Shown: positions 8,241 to 18,132, counted from the first letter of the stretch. The stretch: DNA of 64,000 bases from Oscillospiraceae bacterium (GCA_019424695.1 JAHYZA010000004.1:69381-133380), one strand, 5' to 3'. Translations and numbers: made by a program. The notes: a model not told the origin generated them from the letters alone.

Positions 8241-9470
8241 ATGGCAAAAATCGCAATCATGGGCTTTGGCACCGTCGGCAGCGGTGTGCTGGAAGTCTGC
8301 CGCCGCAACGCGGCATCCATAGCCCGCCGTGCCGGAGAGCCGGTAGAGGTCAAGTACATTCTCGATGTGCGAGACTTCTCCGATTCGCCGGATGCTGCGC
8401 TCTTCACCAAGTCCATCGACACGATTCTGCAGGACCCCGAGGTCAAGGTTGTGGTCGAGACCATTGGCGGCACGAAGTTTGCCTATCCCTATGTACGGCA
8501 GTGCCTGGAAAGCGGCCGCAGCGTCTGCACCTCCAACAAGGAGATGGTTGCCACCTACGGCGCCGAACTGCTGGCACTGGCCCGTGCCCATGGCGCGGCT
8601 TTCCTCTTTGAAGCAAGCGTGGGCGGCGGCACCCCCATCATCACGCCCATGCACCAGTGTCTGGCTGCCAATCACATCAGCCGGATTCAAGGCATTGTCA
8701 ACGGCACCACCAACTTCATGCTCACCAAAATGAAGCGGGAGAACATGAACTTCGAAGAAGCGCTCAAGATCGCCCAGCAGCTGGGCTATGCGGAGACCAA
8801 AGACCCCGGCGATGATGTAGACGGCCGTGACGCCTGCCGCAAAATTGCCATTTTGGCCAGTCTGGCTTGCGGACACCACGTCTACCCCGATAATATCCCC
8901 ACCCGCGGTATCCGCGATATTACTGTCACCGATGTCAAGGCAGCCGAAAAGCTGGATTCCGCCATCAAACTGATTGCCTGGTATGATGAAGGCAAGGACG
9001 GCCAGATGGCCGTCGGCGTAGAACCGATGCTGGTGCCCAATTCCAACCAGCTGGCGGGCGTGGATGATGTGTTCAACGCCGTGCTCATGCAGGGAGATAT
9101 GCTGGGTGACGTGGTGTTCTACGGCAAGGGGGCCGGCAAACTGCCCACCGCCAGCGCCGTAGTAGCTGACGTCATCGACGCTCTCAAGGACGGCGTCAAA
9201 GTCCACGACAGCCTGTTCTGGAAACCGGCGCCGAAGCACGAGGGCCTTGTCCCGGACCTTGGCACCTATGCGTGGTATATCCGTGTGCGGGGCGTAGCGG
9301 CGGCCCTGCTGCCCAACGTGGCAGGACCTGGCCATACGGTCCTGGAAGGAAACGGAGAAGCTGCCTACCGCATCGACGCGGCAACGGTCGCGCAGATCGA
9401 GGAGATCCGCACCAAGGTCGGCGTCCTCGGTGGGGAAGTGGCCCTGGTCCTCAAACAGCTGGCCGACTGA
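8241..9470 (+). CDS. hom: Homoserine dehydrogenase
   Basis: The NAD(P)-dependent enzyme reduces aspartate semialdehyde to homoserine. The Rossmann start is IAIMGFGTVGSGVLEV, followed by TSNKEMVATYGAEL and the substrate-region motif GIVNGTTNFMLTKM and GYAETKDPGDDVDGRDACRK. The product is 409 residues. The last 65 or so occupy the place of the regulatory ACT domain but match it poorly (WYIRVRGVAAALLPNVAG), so allosteric control may have changed. It is the second gene of the operon, 80 bases after the ACT protein; the intergenic bases are probably transcribed through. Confidence 0.95.
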   Translation: MAKIAIMGFGTVGSGVLEVCRRNAASIARRAGEPVEVKYILDVRDFSDSPDAALFTKSIDTILQDPEVKVVVETIGGTKFAYPYVRQCLESGRSVCTSNKEMVATYGAELLALARAHGAAFLFEASVGGGTPIITPMHQCLAANHISRIQGIVNGTTNFMLTKMKRENMNFEEALKIAQQLGYAETKDPGDDVDGRDACRKIAILASLACGHHVYPDNIPTRGIRDITVTDVKAAEKLDSAIKLIAWYDEGKDGQMAVGVEPMLVPNSNQLAGVDDVFNAVLMQGDMLGDVVFYGKGAGKLPTASAVVADVIDALKDGVKVHDSLFWKPAPKHEGLVPDLGTYAWYIRVRGVAAALLPNVAGPGHTVLEGNGEAAYRIDAATVAQIEEIRTKVGVLGGEVALVLKQLAD

Positions 9471-9502
9471 ACAATGATTCACGAAAGAGAGGGGACTCTC
9501 AT

Positions 9503-10393
9503 ATGATACAGGTAACGGTTCCTGCCACCAGTGCCAATGTGGGTGCCGGATTCGACTCGCTGGGCCTGGCGGTTTCCATGCACAACGTCTTTACTTTTGA
9601 GGAATGCACCGGCATCCAGATTTCTTCGGTGGACGGCACCCATGTCCCGGCCGGTTCCAATAACCTCGTTTATCGCTCGGCACGGGTCGTCTACGATCAG
9701 CTGGGCATTCCGCTGCGGGGCCTGCGCATCACCCAGCGCAACGATATCCCCATGGCCCGGGGCCTGGGTTCCAGCTCCGCCTGTATCGTGGCGGGCATTC
9801 TGGGTGCCAACGCACTGCTGGGAGATAAGCTCACCAAGCGCCAGATGCTGACCCTGGCCACTGCCATTGAGGGACACCCCGACAACGTGGCCCCCGCCAT
9901 GCTGGGCGGCTTCGTCACCAGCGTTATCGATGAGGGCCAGGTCTACAGCGTAAAAAAGGACATCGACCCGGACCTTGCGTTTGCGGCTTTTGTGCCGGAT
10001 TTCCGCCTGCTGACTTCCAAGGCGCGCGCTGCGCTGCCCCAGATGGTCAGCCACAAAGATGCGGTGTATAACCTGTCCCGTGCGGCATTGGCCACGGCGG
10101 CTTTCTGCGACGGCGACTACGCCCTGCTCGGCGTGGCAACGAAGGATGCACTCCACCAGCAGTACCGTCTGCCGCTGATTCAGGGCGGCGACGAAGTGTT
10201 TGAACTGGCGCTGGATCTCGGTGCCCTGGCAGTGTACATCTCCGGTGCCGGTCCGACGATCATGGCGGTCGTTCATAAGGACGATACCGCATTCTTTGAC
10301 CGGGCTGCAGCGGCACTGCAGCAGAGTGAGCTGCTCCGACATTTTACCGTGCATCGTCTGCTGGCGGACAACACCGGCGCGGTGGTCGAGTAA
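9503..10393 (+). CDS. thrB: Homoserine kinase
   Basis: This GHMP-family kinase of 296 residues phosphorylates homoserine on the way to threonine. It shows the N-terminal VPATSANVGAGFDSLGLAV and the ATP-binding PMARGLGSSSACIVAG loop, plus the C-terminal VYISGAGPTIMAVV. The start at ATG 9503 follows GAGAGGGGACTC; the longer open frame upstream overlaps hom and is not used. No threonine synthase gene is in this window. Confidence 0.95.
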   Translation: MIQVTVPATSANVGAGFDSLGLAVSMHNVFTFEECTGIQISSVDGTHVPAGSNNLVYRSARVVYDQLGIPLRGLRITQRNDIPMARGLGSSSACIVAGILGANALLGDKLTKRQMLTLATAIEGHPDNVAPAMLGGFVTSVIDEGQVYSVKKDIDPDLAFAAFVPDFRLLTSKARAALPQMVSHKDAVYNLSRAALATAAFCDGDYALLGVATKDALHQQYRLPLIQGGDEVFELALDLGALAVYISGAGPTIMAVVHKDDTAFFDRAAAALQQSELLRHFTVHRLLADNTGAVVE

Positions 10394-10430
10394 AGTGCGT
10401 GTGCATAGATAGAGGAGGAAGACGATACCT

Positions 10431-11636
10431 ATGGCTTTGATCGTGCAAAAATTCGGCGGCACGTCGGTAAAAGACCGCAGCCGCATCTTCAACGTGGCGC
10501 GCATCGTCATGAATACGCGCAATGCCGGCAATGATGTTGTCGTGGTGGTGTCCGCCCAGGGCGATACCACCGATGACCTCATCGCCAAGGCGGCCGAGAT
10601 CACTTCGGACCCGTCTCACCGTGAGATGGATATGCTGCTGGCTACCGGCGAGCAGATCTCCATCGCGCTGCTGACGATGGCGCTCCAGGAGTTGGGTGTC
10701 TCGGCCATCAGCCTGACCGGCTGGCAGGCCGGATTCAACACCGACCGCGCTTACTCCAAAGCCCGTATCAAGCGCCTGGATACCGAGCGTGTGGAAAGCG
10801 AACTGGCCCGCAATCGTGTGGTCGTGGTGGCCGGGTTCCAGGGCCTCAACCGTTCCGACGATATCACGACGCTGGGCCGCGGCGGCAGCGATACCTCCGC
10901 AGTGGCACTGGCGGCGGCACTGCACGCGGACCGCTGCCAGATCTACACCGACGTGGAAGGCGTCTATACCGCCGACCCCCGCAAGATTCCCAAGGCAACC
11001 AAGCTGAAAGAGATCACGTTTGACGAGATGCTGGAACTTGCTTCTCTGGGCGCGCAGGTGCTCAACAACCGCAGCGTCGAACTGGCCAAAAAGTACAATG
11101 TCGAGCTGGAAGTCATCTCCAGCATCAACCCGGTGCCCGGCACCATCGTGAAGGAGGAAGCCAACGTGGAAGGTATGTTGATCAAAGGTGTGGCGAAAGA
11201 TAACGACGTCGCCGTAATTTCCATTAAGAATGTTCCGGATGTGCCGGGTATGTCCTTTAAGGTATTCAGCCTGTTGGCCCAGAAGAACATCAACGTCGAC
11301 ATCATCCTACAGAGTTCCGGCAGCGAAGGCAAGAAGGATCTGAGCTTTACGGTACCTCTGGGGGATGCCGAGGCCGCCGTTTCTGCCCTGAACAGTGCCG
11401 CTTCCCGTTTTGGCGGCGGTGAGATCAGCGTTGACAAGAACTCTGCCAAGGTCTCCATTGTCGGCGCCGGCATGCAGAGCCATTCCGGTGTCGCCTCCAC
11501 CATGTTTGAGGCGCTCTTCAGCCAGAATATCAACATCAAGATGATCTCCACCAGCGAAATCAAGATCAGTGTCATCATCGATGAGCAGGATGCCGACAAA
11601 GCGGTGGCTGCCATCCACGACGCTTTCATCAACTAA
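10431..11636 (+). CDS. lysC: Aspartate kinase
   Basis: The product is 401 residues, the length of the Bacillus/Corynebacterium alpha subunit. Catalytic residues appear in LIVQKFGGTSVKD and LGRGGSDTSAVALAAAL. A paired ACT regulatory region follows (about residues 255-400: VISIKNVPDVPGMSFKVFSL and VSIVGAGMQSHSGVASTMF). It phosphorylates aspartate as the first step to threonine, methionine and lysine. It is the last gene of the operon, so feedback enzyme and downstream enzymes are made together. A terminator follows. Confidence 0.95.
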   Translation: MALIVQKFGGTSVKDRSRIFNVARIVMNTRNAGNDVVVVVSAQGDTTDDLIAKAAEITSDPSHREMDMLLATGEQISIALLTMALQELGVSAISLTGWQAGFNTDRAYSKARIKRLDTERVESELARNRVVVVAGFQGLNRSDDITTLGRGGSDTSAVALAAALHADRCQIYTDVEGVYTADPRKIPKATKLKEITFDEMLELASLGAQVLNNRSVELAKKYNVELEVISSINPVPGTIVKEEANVEGMLIKGVAKDNDVAVISIKNVPDVPGMSFKVFSLLAQKNINVDIILQSSGSEGKKDLSFTVPLGDAEAAVSALNSAASRFGGGEISVDKNSAKVSIVGAGMQSHSGVASTMFEALFSQNINIKMISTSEIKISVIIDEQDADKAVAAIHDAFIN

Positions 11637-11667
11637 GGGTTTCCGGACCACATAGAGGGGAAAGGGT

Positions 11668-11702
11668 AAGCCCCCGCACACCATACGGCGTGCGGGGGCT
11701 TT
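11668..11702 (+). terminator. Terminator after lysC
   Basis: AAGCCCCCGCAC pairs with GTGCGGGGGCTT around a short loop. It lies between lysC and the convergent MATE gene and may serve both, though the T run favours the plus strand. Confidence 0.85.
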
Positions 11703-11723
11703 GTTGTACTTTTTGCTTTATTT

Positions 11724-13076
11724 TTACACCTTTGCCGGAACGCCGCCGAAGCAGCCGCGCCGCTTCAGATATACGAATGCGACCATGCAGATGCTGACGG
11801 ACAGCAGCGAACCACCCACGGTGGCCAAGCCCATGGGGAACAGGGTATCGGGGAACCAGTTGGACATCAGATATACACCGGGAATTCGGATCAGCAAAAT
11901 AGCGGCAATGTTGTGCAGGAAGGAAATCTCCGACCGGCCATAGGCACAGAAGTACCCACTGAAACTGAAGTGGATGCCTGCAAACAGGCAGTCCCAGATA
12001 TAACCGCGGATATACTGCCCACCGGCCAGAATCACGACCGCATCGGTGGTGAAGAGCCCGACCACCGGTTCGGCGATCCACTGCATCACGACGCTGATGC
12101 ACAATCCGAATCCTGCGGCAATCAGAATGGCGTACCGCAGCGTCAAGGTAACGCGTTCGTGTTTGCCTGCCCCGATGTTCTGCGCGCCCAGCGCCGAGAC
12201 GGTGGACAGCATGGACGAAGGAACCAGGAATAGGAAGCTGATGACCTTTTCCACGATGCCTACGGCGGCGGCATCGTTCAGCCCGCGGCGGTTGGCGATG
12301 ATGGTGATCACGATGAAGGCAATCTGAATAAATCCATCTTGCAGCGCTACGGGCAGACCGATTTTCAGGATCTGGCGCAATACCGGACACTGGGGCTTCA
12401 AATCTTCCTTGTGGAGGTCGATGCCCGTCTGCCGTTTGAGAATGACCGCCAGAGAAACCACCACGCTGATGGCCTGGGAGAGCGTGGTGCCCAGGGCGGC
12501 GCCGGCAGGACCGAGCCCCATTGCGCCGATGAACAGATAGTCCAGGGCGATGTTGGCCACACAGGCCACGGCAATAAAATACATGGGGCTTTTGGAGTCG
12601 CCCAGCCCACGGAAAATGGAACTGATGATATTGTACGCGGTAATACAGGGGATTCCGATGAAACAGATGGTCAGATATGCCACCGTACCGGAAACGGCCT
12701 CCGCCGGGGTGGACATGACGGCAACGATGGGACGTACCAGCAGAAGCAGCACGCCCATCAGGGCGATCGAGACCGCCATGAACAGGGAAACGGTGTTGCC
12801 GATGATGGCCGTAACACGCTTGTGCTCTCCGGCACCGATGGCGCGGCCGATGCCGACGGTAGAACCCATGGCCAGGCCGACGATCATAACGGTGATCATA
12901 TGCATGACCTGGCTGCCCACCGAAACGGCGGTGGTACTGGCCGCACCCTCAAACTGACCGATGATGAACAAGTCGGCCATGCCGTACAGTGTCTGCAAAA
13001 AATAAGACAAAAGATAAGGCAGCGAAAAGTACAGTACATTGCGCAATACGCTGCCCGTGGTCAGGTTTCTTTCCAT
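11724..13076 (-). CDS. MATE family efflux transporter
   Basis: The 450-residue integral membrane protein has about 12 hydrophobic segments in two similar halves. It starts MERNLTTGSVLRNVLYFSLP and contains GMADLFIIGQFEGAASTTAV and GLGDSKSPMYFIAVACVANI, both typical of MATE drug/sodium antiporters. The start is set by GAGGAGCACAACAC before ATG 13076; a further upstream start in the frame has no binding site. A weak promoter is possible near 13166-13196 (TTGACG and TATTAT, 19 apart). The substrate cannot be inferred. Confidence 0.9.
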   Translation of the reverse strand: MERNLTTGSVLRNVLYFSLPYLLSYFLQTLYGMADLFIIGQFEGAASTTAVSVGSQVMHMITVMIVGLAMGSTVGIGRAIGAGEHKRVTAIIGNTVSLFMAVSIALMGVLLLLVRPIVAVMSTPAEAVSGTVAYLTICFIGIPCITAYNIISSIFRGLGDSKSPMYFIAVACVANIALDYLFIGAMGLGPAGAALGTTLSQAISVVVSLAVILKRQTGIDLHKEDLKPQCPVLRQILKIGLPVALQDGFIQIAFIVITIIANRRGLNDAAAVGIVEKVISFLFLVPSSMLSTVSALGAQNIGAGKHERVTLTLRYAILIAAGFGLCISVVMQWIAEPVVGLFTTDAVVILAGGQYIRGYIWDCLFAGIHFSFSGYFCAYGRSEISFLHNIAAILLIRIPGVYLMSNWFPDTLFPMGLATVGGSLLSVSICMVAFVYLKRRGCFGGVPAKV

Positions 13077-13267
13077 GTGTTGTGCTCCTCGGTTCCGCGC
13101 ACGGTGGACACATACGGTTTGGTGCCCGGCGGGACCTGCGGCAGATTCTTCCCTCCATACCTTATATAATACCGCACATGCCCCGTCACTCGTCAATGGG
13201 TTTGTACAAAAAAATCTATTTTTCCCGTTCCATCGCTCTGTCCTTGTCAAGTTTTTTGCTGCGTTTG

Positions 13268-13296
13268 TTTACTTTTGGAAATGTTAGCGGTATAAT
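13268..13296 (+). promoter_or_regulatory. Promoter of the M16-lgt-folD group
   Basis: TTTACT (13268-13273) and TATAAT (13291-13296), spacing 17, located 32 bases before the first M16-type gene. Confidence 0.6.
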
Positions 13297-13328
13297 ACCG
13301 ATATCTATCTGTTGAAAGGAATAACGAT

Positions 13329-14627
13329 TTGGAACGGAAACAACTCGCGCCCGGGGTGTTTATCACCACGTTGGACGCTGCAAAATTCAATCGCTGCCGC
13401 ATTACCATCCATCTGCGCTTTCCCGCCCGGCGGGAATCGGCGACGGATGCCGCCGTGCTGGCCCTTGTGCTGGAGCGCGGCTATGCGGCCTGCCCGGATA
13501 TGACGGCGCTTTCCCGCCGTTTGGCAGAACTTTACGGTGCAGATCTCGGTGTGGACCTCTCCAACGCCGGCACCGACCGGATTCTTTCGGCCGACATCTG
13601 TGGCATCAAGGACCGTTACGCCCTCAACGGCGAAAACCTGACCGATGCCTATGCCGATATCGTGTTCGGTACGATCTTTGACCCCTACCTGGTGGACGGC
13701 GTTTTTGACGCCGAAGCCGTCCGTATTGAGACTGAAACCCAGGCCCGCCGCCTGGAAGCGGAATTCAACTCCAAGCGGCTGTACTGTGTGCGGCAGGCCC
13801 GTCGCAAATTCTTCGGGGATTCTCCTGCCGGCATTGAGCTGGGCGGCTATCCCGGGGAACTTGTCAACGTGACGCCCGCCAGCCTGAAAGCGGAATACGA
13901 CCGCATCCTTGCCACCGCGACCATCGACGTTATGGTCCAGGGCGTCGATGAAGGGCGCGTCGCCGACATGCTGCTGCAAAAGCTGCAACACCTTACCCGC
14001 ACGCCGCAGCCCTTCGCGGCCCCGATGGGGATGCCGCCTGCGCCGCTGCGGCATTTCAAGGAGGAAATCCCCGGTCTGACCCAGGCTAAACTGTGCATGC
14101 TGTTCACGGCAGGCGAACAGGCCAACCCGCCCAGCGTCAGCATCCTGCGGGTGGCTATGAGCGTACTGGGCGGTTCGGCTACCAGCCGCCTGTTCCGCAA
14201 TGTGCGGGAAAAACAGTCCCTGTGCTATTACTGCGGTTCGGCCGCCCAGCGGGCCACCGGCGTCATGATGATCGATTCCGGCGTGGAACCCGGCAAAGAG
14301 GAACAGGCGGAAGCCGCCATCCTGGCCGAGTGGGAAGCCTTGAAAAATGGCCCCATCACCCAGGAGGAGGTGGACGACTGCCGCCGCGGGTTGCTCTCGG
14401 GCATGGACGCCCTGGGCGACAGCCTTGCTGCCCTGGAAAACTGGTACTACGGCCAGATCACCCGGGGAGAGCCGCTGTATCCGCCGGAATACGGCAAGGT
14501 CCTCACCAGTGCCGTCACTCTGGATGAGGTACGTCAGGCGCTGCAGGAATACAGTTATTCGGTCTGCTATGCCGTCACGGCCAAGCCCGGAATGCAGGGG
14601 AAAGGGGGCGCCGCCGATGTCCAATAA
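13329..14627 (+). CDS. M16 peptidase-like protein, YmfF (YfmF) type, lacking the zinc motif
   Basis: The 432-residue product has the M16 double alpha/beta fold, but the region where active members have HxxEH reads LALVLERGYAACPD, so it has no zinc-binding inverted motif. Late motifs (TSRLFRNVREKQSLCYYCGS) fit the second M16 half. It is followed by an active-type partner with an 11-base overlap, as in the ymfF-ymfH pair linked to EF-P 5-aminopentanol modification in Bacillus. The start is TTG 13329, 8 bases after GAAAGGA. Confidence 0.85.
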   Translation: MERKQLAPGVFITTLDAAKFNRCRITIHLRFPARRESATDAAVLALVLERGYAACPDMTALSRRLAELYGADLGVDLSNAGTDRILSADICGIKDRYALNGENLTDAYADIVFGTIFDPYLVDGVFDAEAVRIETETQARRLEAEFNSKRLYCVRQARRKFFGDSPAGIELGGYPGELVNVTPASLKAEYDRILATATIDVMVQGVDEGRVADMLLQKLQHLTRTPQPFAAPMGMPPAPLRHFKEEIPGLTQAKLCMLFTAGEQANPPSVSILRVAMSVLGGSATSRLFRNVREKQSLCYYCGSAAQRATGVMMIDSGVEPGKEEQAEAAILAEWEALKNGPITQEEVDDCRRGLLSGMDALGDSLAALENWYYGQITRGEPLYPPEYGKVLTSAVTLDEVRQALQEYSYSVCYAVTAKPGMQGKGGAADVQ

Positions 14628-15903
14628 CGAACAGTTTGCCGCCGCGCAGGCACGTGCAGCGACAGCAGTCAGCTGCCAGAAGGCGGTGCTGCCCAGCGGT
14701 CTGACGGTACTTTGCCGCACCATGCCGGGCTACAGCAGTGTGCACGCCATCTATGCCACGGCGTTCGGTTCCATCCACCGTCAGTTCCAGCTGGATAGCA
14801 AACCGGTCGCGCTGCCCGCCGGCACGGCCCACTTCCTGGAACACAAAATGTGCGAAACGCCTCAGGGTGATTCTTTCAGCTTCTATGCCAAAACCGGTGC
14901 GTCGGCCAACGCATTCACCAGCTATGACCGCACCTGTTATATTTTCTCGGCCACCCAGAAGATCGACGAAAACCTCGATATTCTGCTGGGCCTTGTGGGC
15001 AAGCCCTGGTTCACCAAGGAAACCATCGCCAAGGAGCAGGGGATCATCGGGCAGGAAATCAAAATGTACGATGACAGCCCCGACTGGCGGCTGCTCAACG
15101 CCCTCTTCCGCTGCCTGTACAACGATCATCCGCTGCGCGACGACATTGCCGGCACGGTGGACAGCATTGCCACACTGACACCGCAGCTGCTGTACAACTG
15201 CACCAAGGCGTTCTACGCGCCGTCCAATATGGTGCTTTCGGTGGCAGGGAAAATCACGCTGGAGCAGGTGGTGGAAGCCTGCAAGCGCAACGGTCTGTAC
15301 CGCGCCCGCACCGCCCACGAGGTACAGTGGGACATTCCGGTGGAGGAAGGCCCGATTCCCCGCAAGGAGGCTCACTTCACGATGCCGGTCAACAAACCCT
15401 GCTTCGGGGTAGCCTACCGGGAACCGCCGCTGGCCCCCGGTGACCTCAAACGGGAATTGCTGCTGGATATGCTGGGCGACCTGGTGGTCGGCGGCCTGAC
15501 CAAACTCTACCGCAAACTGTACGACGAAGCGCTGGTCAACCCCGAATTCTCCGGTGACTTTATCGCGGTGCGGGGTGCCTGCGCGGTGGCCTTTACCGGC
15601 GAGAGCGACACGCCCCGTCAGGTGACCGAGATGCTGCAGGCGGAGATCGAACGCCTGCGCACGGAAGGCGTCGACCCGGAACTGTTCCTGCTGGTGAAAA
15701 ACCAGATGTACGGTGAATTGCTGGGTGACGTGGAAACGGTGGACGACGCTGCTGAAGAAGCCGCGGCTGCCTGCCTGAAAGGCCGTACTCTGGCGGACGA
15801 GATCGCCGCGCTGGCCGAACTGACCGTGGAGGACGCCAACGCCCTGATGAAGACGGCGCTGCGCGAGGAAAACCGTGCCTATGTGCAGATCGATCCGCAG
15901 TAA
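14617..15903 (+). CDS. M16 family peptidase, YmfH (YfmH) type
   Basis: The 428-residue partner of the preceding gene keeps the inverted zinc motif as HFLEH (GTAHFLEHKMCETPQG), with the downstream glutamate region IIGQEIKMYDDSPDWR. It is therefore the probable catalytic subunit of a heterodimeric M16 protease. In Bacillus the homologous pair is needed for a late step of EF-P lysine modification; that role is inferred here from family and order. Start at ATG 14617 after AGGGGAAAGGGGG. Confidence 0.88.
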   Translation: MSNNEQFAAAQARAATAVSCQKAVLPSGLTVLCRTMPGYSSVHAIYATAFGSIHRQFQLDSKPVALPAGTAHFLEHKMCETPQGDSFSFYAKTGASANAFTSYDRTCYIFSATQKIDENLDILLGLVGKPWFTKETIAKEQGIIGQEIKMYDDSPDWRLLNALFRCLYNDHPLRDDIAGTVDSIATLTPQLLYNCTKAFYAPSNMVLSVAGKITLEQVVEACKRNGLYRARTAHEVQWDIPVEEGPIPRKEAHFTMPVNKPCFGVAYREPPLAPGDLKRELLLDMLGDLVVGGLTKLYRKLYDEALVNPEFSGDFIAVRGACAVAFTGESDTPRQVTEMLQAEIERLRTEGVDPELFLLVKNQMYGELLGDVETVDDAAEEAAAACLKGRTLADEIAALAELTVEDANALMKTALREENRAYVQIDPQ

Positions 15904-15951
15904 GGTTCCTGCAAAAGGGGACAATCTACAAGAAAACGAGGAAGTATAGCT

Positions 15952-17106
15952 ATGGTCTACCATGTTCAATTCCCGGGACTGGGGCTGGCGTTTACCATCA
16001 ACCGTGTGGCACTGTCCATCGGTGGATTCGACATTTATTGGTACGGTGTCATCATTGCCGTCGGCATGCTGCTGGCCCTGCTGTATGCTTTCCGCTACGC
16101 CACGGACTTCGGCATCGACTCCGACCGCCTGGTGGATGTCATTGCCATCGGCACGGTCATGGCCATTGTCTGCGCACGCGCTTACTATGTGGCGATGGCA
16201 CCGTTTGAATACCAGAGCGTCTGGGAAATGATCGACATCCGCCTGGGCGGTATTGCCATCTACGGTGCGGTCATCGGTGCGTTTGTGTTCGGCGGTCTGG
16301 CTGCCAAGTGGCGCAAGGTGCCGCTGCTGCCGCTGTTTGACCTGGTAGCCCTGGGATTCCTGATCGGCCAGGGCATCGGACGCTGGGGAAACTTTGTCAA
16401 CCAGGAAGCATTCGGCACCAACACCACACTGCCCTGGGGCATGTACAGTGAAGGTACCAAAGCCTATCTGCAGTCGGTGCAGGTCACACTGCCGGCCGGT
16501 ATGACGGTAGATCCCAGCATGCCAGTTCATCCCACCTTCCTCTATGAAAGCATCTGGTGCCTGGTGGGCTTTGTCGCCCTGGCCTTGTATGTGAAACATC
16601 GCAAATTCCACGGGCAGATTTTCCTGCTCTATGCCATCTGGTACGGCCTGGGCCGCGGCTGGATCGAAGGTCTGCGCACCGACTCGCTGCTCATCGGCAA
16701 CACTGGTCTGCGGGCCAGCCAGCTGGTGGCGTATATTTCGGCGCTGGTGGCGTTCTGTCTGCTGGTGGCCGGACTGCGCCGGGCCAAAGGCAAAACCCTG
16801 ATGGTAACGCTGGCGGTACGGGATATCCAGAAAGCCGCCAAGGCCGGAGACCGCTTTTCGCCGGATGCGCTGCCGGCCAGCGCACCGCATGCGGAGTTCG
16901 TCGCCGCCACCGAAGCCATGAATGAACGCCTGGCCACCCTGGATCTGGATGCCCCCGACATCGAGGAACTGGAGGACCCGGAACCGGAAAATGCCCAATC
17001 GGCTTCTGAACAGGCAGATTCCGAAAGTGCGGTACCTGCGCCGGAACAAGCAGTCCCGGCCGAAGCGTCTGAAACACCGGCTGCGGGAGAGGAAGAAAAA
17101 GCATAA
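15952..17106 (+). CDS. lgt: Prolipoprotein diacylglyceryl transferase
   Basis: This integral membrane enzyme attaches diacylglycerol to the lipobox cysteine of lipoproteins. The family signature is present as GIGRWGNFVNQEAFG, with WYGVIIAVGMLLALLYAF and LRLGGIAIYGAVIGA-type segments before it, and YGLGRGWIEGLRTDSL late. About 120 extra C-terminal residues beyond the usual 265-280 form a cytoplasmic Glu/Ala/Pro-rich tail of unknown role. The lipoprotein at 58,189 is one expected client. Confidence 0.95.
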   Translation: MVYHVQFPGLGLAFTINRVALSIGGFDIYWYGVIIAVGMLLALLYAFRYATDFGIDSDRLVDVIAIGTVMAIVCARAYYVAMAPFEYQSVWEMIDIRLGGIAIYGAVIGAFVFGGLAAKWRKVPLLPLFDLVALGFLIGQGIGRWGNFVNQEAFGTNTTLPWGMYSEGTKAYLQSVQVTLPAGMTVDPSMPVHPTFLYESIWCLVGFVALALYVKHRKFHGQIFLLYAIWYGLGRGWIEGLRTDSLLIGNTGLRASQLVAYISALVAFCLLVAGLRRAKGKTLMVTLAVRDIQKAAKAGDRFSPDALPASAPHAEFVAATEAMNERLATLDLDAPDIEELEDPEPENAQSASEQADSESAVPAPEQAVPAEASETPAAGEEEKA

Positions 17107-17121
17107 AGAGGGGAGAACGGT

Positions 17122-17976
17122 ATGGAAGCAAAGATCATCGATGGCAAACTGCTGGCAGAAGATGAAAAAAGATGGGCTTTCGAAGAAAGCAAACAGCTGC
17201 AGGCCAAAGGGATTGTCCCTTGCCTGGCCGTTGTGCTGGTAGGCGATAACCCGGCCAGTCAGGTCTATGTCCGCGGCAAGATCCATGACTGCACGGAGTG
17301 CGGAATCGTCAGCAGAAATATCCGGCTGCCGGCAGAAACCACGCAGGAAGAGCTGCTGGCCCAGGTACAGGAACTGGCGCGGGACAAACGCGTGCACGGC
17401 ATCCTGGTACAGCTGCCGCTGCCTGCCCATATTGATGAGAAGGCAATCATCGACGCCATTCCGCCGGAAAAAGACGTGGACGGTTTTTCCCCGGTCAACA
17501 TCGGCCGGATGCAGATCGGCGAACCCTGCTTCGTCCCCTGTACCCCGGCGGGCTGTATCCGGATGATCGAGGCCACCGGCACCGAGATCGCGGGCAAACA
17601 TGCCGTGGTGATCGGCCGTTCCAACATTGTGGGCAAACCGGTTGCCATGCTGTTGCTCCAGAAGAACGCAACGGTTACCATCTGCCATTCCAAAACCCGG
17701 AATCTGAAAGAGATCTGCGCCTCGGCAGATATTCTGGTAGCCGCCGTGGGGCGGGAGGGCTTTGTCACCGGGGATATGATCAAGCCCGGCGCAGTGGTCA
17801 TCGATGTGGGGATCAACCGCGGCGCCGACGGCAAACTCCACGGGGATGTGGACTTCGCCGCTGCCTCCTGGAAAGCGGCCTGGATCACCCCGGTGCCGGG
17901 TGGCGTGGGACTCATGACCCGTGCCATGCTGCTGCGCAACACCATCGAAGCCGCCCGCCGCACGGTCAAGGAATAA
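17122..17976 (+). CDS. folD: Bifunctional methylenetetrahydrofolate dehydrogenase / cyclohydrolase
   Basis: The 284-residue protein has the family length. Motifs are LVGDNPASQVYVRGK with the catalytic lysine, VQLPLPAHIDE, DVDGFSPVNIG, PCTPAGCIRMIE and the NADP loop GRSNIVGKPVAMLLL, ending TPVPGGVGLMTRAML. It interconverts 5,10-methylene-, methenyl- and 10-formyl-THF. It follows lgt by 15 bases with GAGGGGAGAACGGT as ribosome binding site, in the same transcription unit. Confidence 0.97.
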   Translation: MEAKIIDGKLLAEDEKRWAFEESKQLQAKGIVPCLAVVLVGDNPASQVYVRGKIHDCTECGIVSRNIRLPAETTQEELLAQVQELARDKRVHGILVQLPLPAHIDEKAIIDAIPPEKDVDGFSPVNIGRMQIGEPCFVPCTPAGCIRMIEATGTEIAGKHAVVIGRSNIVGKPVAMLLLQKNATVTICHSKTRNLKEICASADILVAAVGREGFVTGDMIKPGAVVIDVGINRGADGKLHGDVDFAAASWKAAWITPVPGGVGLMTRAMLLRNTIEAARRTVKE

Positions 17977-18013
17977 AAAGACGCTGCAACGGTCTTGTTT
18001 TACCAAAAATTCC

Positions 18014-18042
18014 TTGACAAGCCGCAAAATCTATGCTATAGT
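18014..18042 (+). promoter_or_regulatory. Strong promoter and untranslated leader of rplU-rpmA
   Basis: TTGACA (18014-18019) and TATAGT (18037-18042) are 17 bases apart with an extended TGC. About 85 bases of leader separate it from rplU. L21 leaders that bind their own product are known in Firmicutes; I see no secure match to that structure, so autoregulation is only a possibility. Confidence 0.85.
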
Positions 18043-18132
18043 TTTAGAGCCGCTTGGTATGGGCCCGAAAAGTGTGTGGTTTTGCCGCAACGCCCTACTG
18101 TCCAGCGAGACTTATTGAAAGAGGTTATCCGA

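Noticed and set aside
14575..18027. 1150-codon minus-strand frame antisense to M16, lgt and folD genes
   Set aside because: It is a shadow of high-GC coding on the plus strand. The plus-strand genes have clear families and binding sites.
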